A DNA stretch of 6,057 bases, from NCBI GenBank assembly GCA_030604325.1, contig JAUVWC010000093.1, positions 1 to 6,057 on the forward strand, read 5' to 3'. The notes beneath the pieces are model-generated. The model was not told the origin of the DNA and did not search any database. It saw nothing but the letters and a program-made list of their open reading frames with translations. Of this stretch, positions 1 through 6,057 are shown in pieces. The DNA comes from Candidatus Zixiibacteriota bacterium. GTDB taxonomy: Bacteria > Blakebacterota > Blakebacteria > Blakebacterales > Blakebacteraceae. How positions within the stretch are numbered: position 1 is the stretch's first letter; each line of letters opens with the position of its first letter. A program made the translations under genes and the position numbers.

Positions 1-1317
1 CGATTTGACCCACTTCACCACCCGCCAGCCAAACTCGAGCCCGCCCATCTCCTCCTTGGTCGGCTTCCGCTTGGTGACGACCTTCGCCTCCTTCATCGGC
101 ACCCAGCCACTGTCGACCTCCTGCACGAGCAGTCCACCATACACCCGCTTGTAGTCTAATGCACTCGTCAGATCACGCTTGCCGTCGCCGTCGTAGCGTA
201 CGATCCGCAGGTTCTTCTTTGTTCTCAGCGTCTCCAGGGACTCTTCACTGAAGCCGGGGGCAATAATTACTTCCCAGAACCGCTCCACCAGCTTCTCCGC
301 CAACGTTGCTTCGACGGGGCGGTTGAATCCGGCCAGACCCCCGAACGCCGAGATCGGATCCGTGGCCAGCGCATACTCATACGCCTCCATCAGATCCCCT
401 CCCGTGCCCACCCCACACGGATTGGTATGCTTGATCAGTGCGCAGGCCGGGGCTTCGAACTCTAGCGGAATGCTCAGGGCTGATTCCAGGTCGATGATAT
501 TGTTGAACGACAGCTGTTTGCCTCCGAGCTGTTCCGCGTCGACCAGGTTCGGCCCCGGCCGCACCGGATCGCGATAGAAGGCTGCCCGCTGGTGCGGATT
601 CTCACCGTAGCGCAGCACTTCTACCCTTTCCAGTCGCGGCAGAAACACCGTGCCGAAAGGAGTCCCTTCGACAACGGCTTCCTCTTCTTCCACTTCTTCC
701 TTTCCAATCAGTTCCTGAAAGTAGGAGGAGATAGCGCAGTCGTAGAGAGCTGTTCTCCGGAAGACCTCTGCCGCCAGCCGCCGGCTGAACTCCAGCGGCA
801 CTGCCACTTTCTCCCCTTCCCGCAGCGTCTCCAGTACTTCCTCGTAGAAAGAGGGATCGGGCACCACCACCACTCCCCTGTGATTCTTGGCCGCGGCCCG
901 CAGCATAGTCGGTCCGCCGATGTCAATGTAGTCGGTGGCATCATCAATGCTGAGCCCGCCGCTTACCGCTTTTCCCCCGAAGGGATAGAGGTTAACCGCC
1001 ACCAGGTCGACCGTGTCCCACCCCTGCTTTTCGAGTTCGGCCATGTCCCCTTTGTTGTCCCGCCGGGCCAGCAGTCCGGCGTGAAGCTTCGGGTGCAGGG
1101 TTTTGACCCGCCCCTCCATCATCGCTCCCACACCTGTGTAGTCGGCCACATCGATCACCGACAGGCCGGCCTCCTCCAGCACACGTCGCGTTCCCCCGGT
1201 GGACATCAGCTCGATGCCCAGCCCGTCCAGTCCTTTGGCGAACTCGACCAGGCCTGTCTTGTCTGAAACACTGAGCAGTGCACGACGTACGGGAATTGTT
1301 TCAGAGGAAGCGGTCAT
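1..1317 (-). CDS. purH: PurH, bifunctional AICAR transformylase / IMP cyclohydrolase (3' end outside window)
   Basis: PurH catalyses the last two steps of IMP synthesis in the cytoplasm: formylation of AICAR with 10-formyl-THF, then ring closure. I translated 439 uninterrupted codons from the ATG at 1317 to the window edge. The N-terminal cyclohydrolase domain shows STGGT (residues 39-43), GRVKTLHPKLH (69-79), NLYPF (109-113) and DIGGPTMLRAAAKNH (132-146). The transformylase domain begins near residue 230 with RYGENPHQ (236-243), GKQLSFNNIIDLESA (266-280), KHTNPCG (296-302, the Lys-His pair being the family's catalytic pair) and DPISAFGG (320-327). Family members are about 510-530 residues long, so roughly 75-90 C-terminal residues lie beyond position 1. 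An acidic stretch (residues 205-211) sits in the linker between domains. The start fits the family N-terminus (RRALLSVSDKTGL) and has a GGAG ribosome-binding site 10 nt upstream. It follows purN by 16 bp, so the two are probably co-transcribed and translationally coupled. Confidence 0.97.
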   Translation of the reverse strand, partial: MTASSETIPVRRALLSVSDKTGLVEFAKGLDGLGIELMSTGGTRRVLEEAGLSVIDVADYTGVGAMMEGRVKTLHPKLHAGLLARRDNKGDMAELEKQGWDTVDLVAVNLYPFGGKAVSGGLSIDDATDYIDIGGPTMLRAAAKNHRGVVVVPDPSFYEEVLETLREGEKVAVPLEFSRRLAAEVFRRTALYDCAISSYFQELIGKEEVEEEEAVVEGTPFGTVFLPRLERVEVLRYGENPHQRAAFYRDPVRPGPNLVDAEQLGGKQLSFNNIIDLESALSIPLEFEAPACALIKHTNPCGVGTGGDLMEAYEYALATDPISAFGGLAGFNRPVEATLAEKLVERFWEVIIAPGFSEESLETLRTKKNLRIVRYDGDGKRDLTSALDYKRVYGGLLVQEVDSGWVPMKEAKVVTKRKPTKEEMGGLEFGWRVVKWVKS

Positions 1318-1327
1318 TAATGTTTAA

Positions 1328-1331
1328 CTCC
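1328..1331 (-). promoter_or_regulatory. Ribosome-binding site of purH
   Basis: On the minus strand GGAG (within TTGGAG) lies 10 nt before the purH ATG and 2 nt after the purN TGA (1334-1336). This supports the 1317 start. Ribosomes finishing purN would release almost on top of this site, which suggests translational coupling. Confidence 0.6.
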
Positions 1332-1333
1332 AA

Positions 1334-1963
1334 TCATGGCATAAAGATGGGATCGACTTCTGCACCATACACCCGGTTGTCCTCGATGCGTATTCTGCCC
1401 TCGGCAAACCACTGCAACACCTCTGGGTAGAGCTCGTGCTCCCGCTTCAGCACACGCTTCTGAAGCACTTCCGGCGTATCATCATCCAGCACAGGCACGA
1501 CGCGCTGGGCTACGATCGGTCCGCGGTCGTACTCCTCATCCACAACGTGTACCGTTACGCCCGTCACCTTCACCCCCCGCTGCAGTATCGCCTCGTGCAC
1601 GTGGATGCCGTACATCCCCTTCCCCCCGAAGGTAGGCAGCAGAGCCGGATGGATGTTCACCATCCTCCCCTTCCACTGTTTGACCGTCTTGGTAGCGATC
1701 AGTTTCAGGTAACCGGCCAGCACAATGAGGTCGGGGCTGACTTCCTCCAGGAGGCTGTGCAGCCGGTCGTTGTAGTCGTCGCCGGGCGGGACCCACTCTG
1801 CCCGCACGCCGGCGGCGCGCCCCCGGTCCAGCGCGCCGGCTTCCTCCTTGTTGCTGGCCACGAGAACGACTTCCGATTTGAGGCAGCCCTCGGCGATCGC
1901 GTCCAGGATCGCCTGGAAATTGGTGCCACCTCCCGATGCGAGAACAGCCAGAGTCTGAGCCAT
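1334..1963 (-). CDS. purN: PurN, phosphoribosylglycinamide formyltransferase (folate-dependent)
   Basis: PurN transfers a formyl group from 10-formyl-THF to GAR, the third step of purine synthesis, in the cytoplasm. The 209-residue product matches the family length (about 190-215). The phosphate-binding loop is SGGGTNFQAI (residues 10-19). The folate and catalytic core reads VNIHPALLPTF (102-112), with N103 and H105 as the expected catalytic Asn and His. The third member of the triad is D146 in YDRGP (145-149). LIVLAGYLKL (79-88) is also typical. I chose the ATG at 1963 because the protein then begins directly with the first beta strand (MAQTLAVLASGGG) and AGG lies 5 nt upstream. A TTG at 1978 would add five residues but has no ribosome-binding site. 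The gene ends in TGA 16 bp before purH, the order seen in many purine operons (purN then purH). Expression probably starts in the 1964-2090 leader. Confidence 0.96.
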   Translation of the reverse strand: MAQTLAVLASGGGTNFQAILDAIAEGCLKSEVVLVASNKEEAGALDRGRAAGVRAEWVPPGDDYNDRLHSLLEEVSPDLIVLAGYLKLIATKTVKQWKGRMVNIHPALLPTFGGKGMYGIHVHEAILQRGVKVTGVTVHVVDEEYDRGPIVAQRVVPVLDDDTPEVLQKRVLKREHELYPEVLQWFAEGRIRIEDNRVYGAEVDPIFMP

Positions 1964-1982
1964 ATAAACCTGTTCCAATTCG

Positions 1983-2005
1983 TCTACGTTAGGTGCAAAC
2001 GTAGA
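1983..2005. repeat. 8-bp perfect inverted repeat in the purN leader (candidate operator or hairpin)
   Basis: TCTACGTT (1983-1990) and AACGTAGA (1998-2005) are perfect reverse complements separated by 7 nt (AGGTGCA). The element ends 19 bp upstream of the purN ATG and overlaps the region where a -10 box or transcription start would lie downstream of the TTGACA at 2019-2024. The right side contains GCAAACGT, which equals half of the enterobacterial PurR operator core, but the symmetry of the element is different. It could be a repressor site or a small leader hairpin. A repeat of this size can also arise by chance, so the function is inference. Confidence 0.4.
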
Positions 2006-2024
2006 ATGGGCAGGGATTTGTCAA
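1998..2024 (-). promoter_or_regulatory. Candidate sigma70-type promoter for purN-purH
   Basis: A perfect TTGACA -35 hexamer lies at 2019-2024 on the minus strand. The best -10 downstream is TACGTT (1998-2003), only 3 of 6 consensus bases, with a short 15-nt spacer, so the match is partial. The -10 overlaps the inverted repeat at 1983-2005. An AT-rich patch near 2065-2078 could hold a second, weaker start. Confidence 0.3.
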
Positions 2025-2090
2025 CCGATGCCTACCACACCCACCAGCGTCATCCTGTGCGAAATTAACATATAACAAGTAGCATCGAAA

Positions 2091-4939
<2,849 letters not shown>

Positions 4940-5521
4940 CTGGCCGAACGGGCATCTCCGTGGGAGACCCTGGCGTTGAGCCGCGTCCGCCCTCTCTACG
5001 GGCGGAAGGTCATGCTCGATGAAGCAATCGAGGTAGTCGAGGCCTGGCTCGAGCAATTCCGCCTCGACGACCGCACTCGTGCGAGCCTGCGTGGTGTGCG
5101 GCGGCGGCAGGAGGAAGAGACACTCAAAGAGAGAGGGGGGATTCAGGAGAATGGAGGATTCTTCGACGTGAAGCGCTCTGCAGGCAGCATGGCCGACATC
5201 GAGTATCTGGTGCTGGGGCTAACCCTCGATAGATGGAGACGTCCCTGGTCACGTTCGGCCCACATACCCGACCTCATCCCCCCCCTGATCAAGGATGGTG
5301 TGCTGTCCCCTGAAGAAGGAGAGCTGCTGGCGCAGTCGTATTTGCGCCTGCGAAAGATCCAGGTGGGACTACAGCTGCATTACGGACGGGATGTCATGCG
5401 CCTGCCGGTGTCGTGGCCGGACGATATCCCTCCCATTCCGCTCCACCGTGAGACCGCCTCTACTGTAGCCGGCGACGCCGCCCGCATCCGGGACATCTTC
5501 GACAGGGAGTTCCCTGAGTAA
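4940..5521 (+). CDS. glnE: 3' part of glnE: C-terminal end of the adenylyltransferase domain, in frame after the TAG
   Basis: This segment continues the glnE frame for 193 codons to TAA. It holds WETLALSRVRPLYG (GlnE positions 801-814), DVKRSAGSMADIEYLVL (869-885) and a helical tail with the LRLRKIQVGLQLHYGRD pattern (928-944), all expected at the end of GlnE. DVKRSAGSMADIEY corresponds to the family's D-x-K-x-G-x-G-G-x-x-D-I-E-F element, with a Ser replacing one Gly and a Tyr replacing the Phe. It has no obvious start of its own. A TTG at 4976 with GGGAG 9 nt upstream could serve, but those bases are the conserved Trp-Glu codons, so the resemblance may be accidental. A product from 4976 (181 residues) would have no nucleotidyltransferase core and could act only together with the upstream fragment. 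I read it as one gene with 2561-4939, either interrupted or read through. Its last 44 bases are the first copy of the 46-bp tandem repeat. Confidence 0.8.
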   Translation: MAERASPWETLALSRVRPLYGRKVMLDEAIEVVEAWLEQFRLDDRTRASLRGVRRRQEEETLKERGGIQENGGFFDVKRSAGSMADIEYLVLGLTLDRWRRPWSRSAHIPDLIPPLIKDGVLSPEEGELLAQSYLRLRKIQVGLQLHYGRDVMRLPVSWPDDIPPIPLHRETASTVAGDAARIRDIFDREFPE

Positions 5522-5652
5522 CTCCGCCCGCATCCAGGACATCTTCGACAGGGAGGTCCCTGATTGACGCCGCCCGTATCCGGGTCATCTCCGCCAGGTA
5601 ACTCCCTGAGTGAGACCGCCCGTATCCGGGACATCTCCACCAGGGAACTCCC
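5478..5652. repeat. 46-bp tandem repeat, four copies, derived from the 3' end of glnE
   Basis: Copies begin with CCGCCCG at 5478, 5524, 5570 and 5616, an exact 46-bp period. Copy 1 encodes the GlnE tail (AARIRDIFDREFPE) and its TAA. Copies 2-4 lie after the gene and, translated in register, read SARIQDIFDREVPD-stop, AARIRVISAR-stop and TARIRDISTRELPS. By hand count copies 1 and 2 agree at 41 of 46 positions and copies 1 and 3 at 36 of 46. Copies 3 and 4 share GTATCC and ATCTCC variants, so the array looks like two sub-pairs. Copy 4 loses similarity at 5653, one base before the glnD stop codon. Since 46 is not a multiple of 3, each copy shifts the frame. Each unit contains the palindrome CAGGGA-NN-TCCCTG, intact in copies 1 and 2, with one mismatch in copy 3 and a cut-off right arm in copy 4. 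The array fills the whole gap between the convergent genes. No T-tract follows, so it is not a canonical intrinsic terminator. Confidence 0.92.
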
Positions 5653-5653
5653 G

Positions 5654-6057
5654 TCATTCAGTCGTAAGGACTTTATCCAACTCCTTCATCAGCAGATCGC
5701 ACGTCTTCTCGTCCAGGGGCGCTCCGAGCGGATCGGTAACGTAGAAGGCGTCCACCGCCCGTTCGCCTTCGGTACTGATAAAAGCCTGATGGATGGAGAC
5801 ACCGAGCTCGGCCATCGTGTTCGCTATATCGTGCAGCAGGCCGACGTGATCGTGTGCTCTCACCTCGATGACCGTATAGCGTTCGGAGGCTGACGGATCG
5901 TGTATCACCTGCACCGGATACTGCATCGACGGTCGGTCGCGTAGGCTCCACCGGGCCCGGTGAGCCTTTAGCAGGGCCTCAACATCGACCGAGCCGTCCA
6001 GAGCCCCCGGCAGATCATGCAGAATCACCTCCACCTGCTCCCTCCTCATCCGTCCCC
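5654..6057 (-). CDS. glnD: GlnD, PII uridylyltransferase / uridylyl-removing enzyme: C-terminal ACT region (5' part outside window)
   Basis: GlnD transfers UMP to Tyr51 of PII when glutamine is low and removes it when glutamine is high; glutamine is sensed through its C-terminal ACT domains. The visible 133 codons are open to the right edge. They contain a linker with the end of the first ACT domain, then PVQVIHDPSASERYTVIEVRA. The last ACT domain follows: DHVGLLHDIANTMAELGVSIHQAFIST, then GERAVDAFYVTDPLG. The layout (linker, V-x-x-D-x-x-A-S-x-x-Y-T-V-x-E-V, ACT, short tail) is that of the GlnD C-terminus. The frame continues upstream of the ATG at 6049 (Gly-Arg codons to the edge), so that ATG is internal. 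The usual D-R-x-G-L-L of the ACT loop reads D-H-V-G-L-L. It converges on glnE, and its TGA (5654-5656) abuts the tandem repeat. A different ACT-tailed protein is possible, but glnB and glnE nearby make GlnD by far the best reading. Confidence 0.88.
   Translation of the reverse strand, partial: GRMRREQVEVILHDLPGALDGSVDVEALLKAHRARWSLRDRPSMQYPVQVIHDPSASERYTVIEVRAHDHVGLLHDIANTMAELGVSIHQAFISTEGERAVDAFYVTDPLGAPLDEKTCDLLMKELDKVLTTE

Noticed and set aside
592..1266. Long plus-strand open frame (224 codons) opposite purH
   Set aside because: It is the antisense shadow of a fully conserved purH frame; the protein is low-complexity and rich in His/Pro/Arg with no recognisable domain.
1436..2068. Plus-strand open frame (210 codons) opposite purN
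   Set aside because: Antisense to an intact purN with all catalytic residues; no family resemblance.
2026..2087. Bulged inverted repeat CGATGCCTAC / GTAGCATCG between glnB and purN as a terminator
   Set aside because: The arms are separated by more than 40 nt, pair only with a bulge, and no T-tract follows.
5478..5652. CRISPR array interpretation of the regular repeats
   Set aside because: The units are directly contiguous with no spacers, and the first copy is glnE coding sequence.
5380..5657. Minus-strand frames through the tandem repeats encoding a repetitive Cys/Gly/Arg peptide
   Set aside because: The periodicity comes from the 46-bp DNA repeat; since 46 is not a multiple of 3, the peptide repeat switches frame and has no start signal.
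5564..5893. Plus-strand open frame crossing the repeats and glnD
   Set aside because: It begins inside the tandem repeat and continues antisense to the GlnD ACT domain; no independent support.

Overview
The window comes from a GC-rich bacterial chromosome and holds housekeeping genes rather than accessory DNA. There are no tRNA or rRNA genes, transposases, phage genes or CRISPR arrays. GlnB (PII), GlnE (bifunctional glutamine synthetase adenylyltransferase) and GlnD (PII uridylyltransferase) occur together, so the organism controls nitrogen assimilation through the two-tier PII/adenylylation cascade known from Proteobacteria and some other Gram-negative-type phyla. The proteins are divergent enough that I do not assign a phylum.

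Layout. Positions 1-1317 (minus) hold purH, cut off by the left edge. Positions 1334-1963 (minus) hold purN, 16 bp upstream of purH and very probably in the same operon. Positions 1964-2090 are the purN leader, with a TTGACA -35-like element and a perfect 8-bp inverted repeat. Positions 2091-2429 (minus) hold glnB, with the uridylylation tyrosine at residue 51. Positions 2430-2560 are a divergent intergenic region with promoter-like elements for glnB and glnE. Positions 2561-5521 (plus) hold glnE, which reads in one frame of 987 codons but has an in-frame TAG at 4937-4939 (codon 793). Positions 5478-5652 hold a 46-bp tandem repeat in four copies. The first copy is the 3' end of glnE, including its stop codon; the other three fill the gap between glnE and glnD. 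Positions 5654-6057 (minus) hold the 3' end of glnD (C-terminal ACT region), converging on glnE.

How the genes work together. By family knowledge, GlnD uridylylates or de-uridylylates GlnB at Tyr51 in response to glutamine. The GlnB form then steers GlnE between adenylylating and de-adenylylating glutamine synthetase. PurN and PurH carry out the two formyl-folate steps of purine synthesis, a major glutamine-consuming pathway, followed by IMP closure.

Most unusual points: (1) an amber codon inside the adenylyltransferase half of glnE; (2) loss of the GKLGG motif in that same half while the adenylyl-removing half keeps it; (3) a minisatellite made from the 3' end of glnE. Together they suggest that the C-terminal half of this glnE is decaying, has been altered, or has been misread in sequencing. 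I found no clearly novel multi-gene system.
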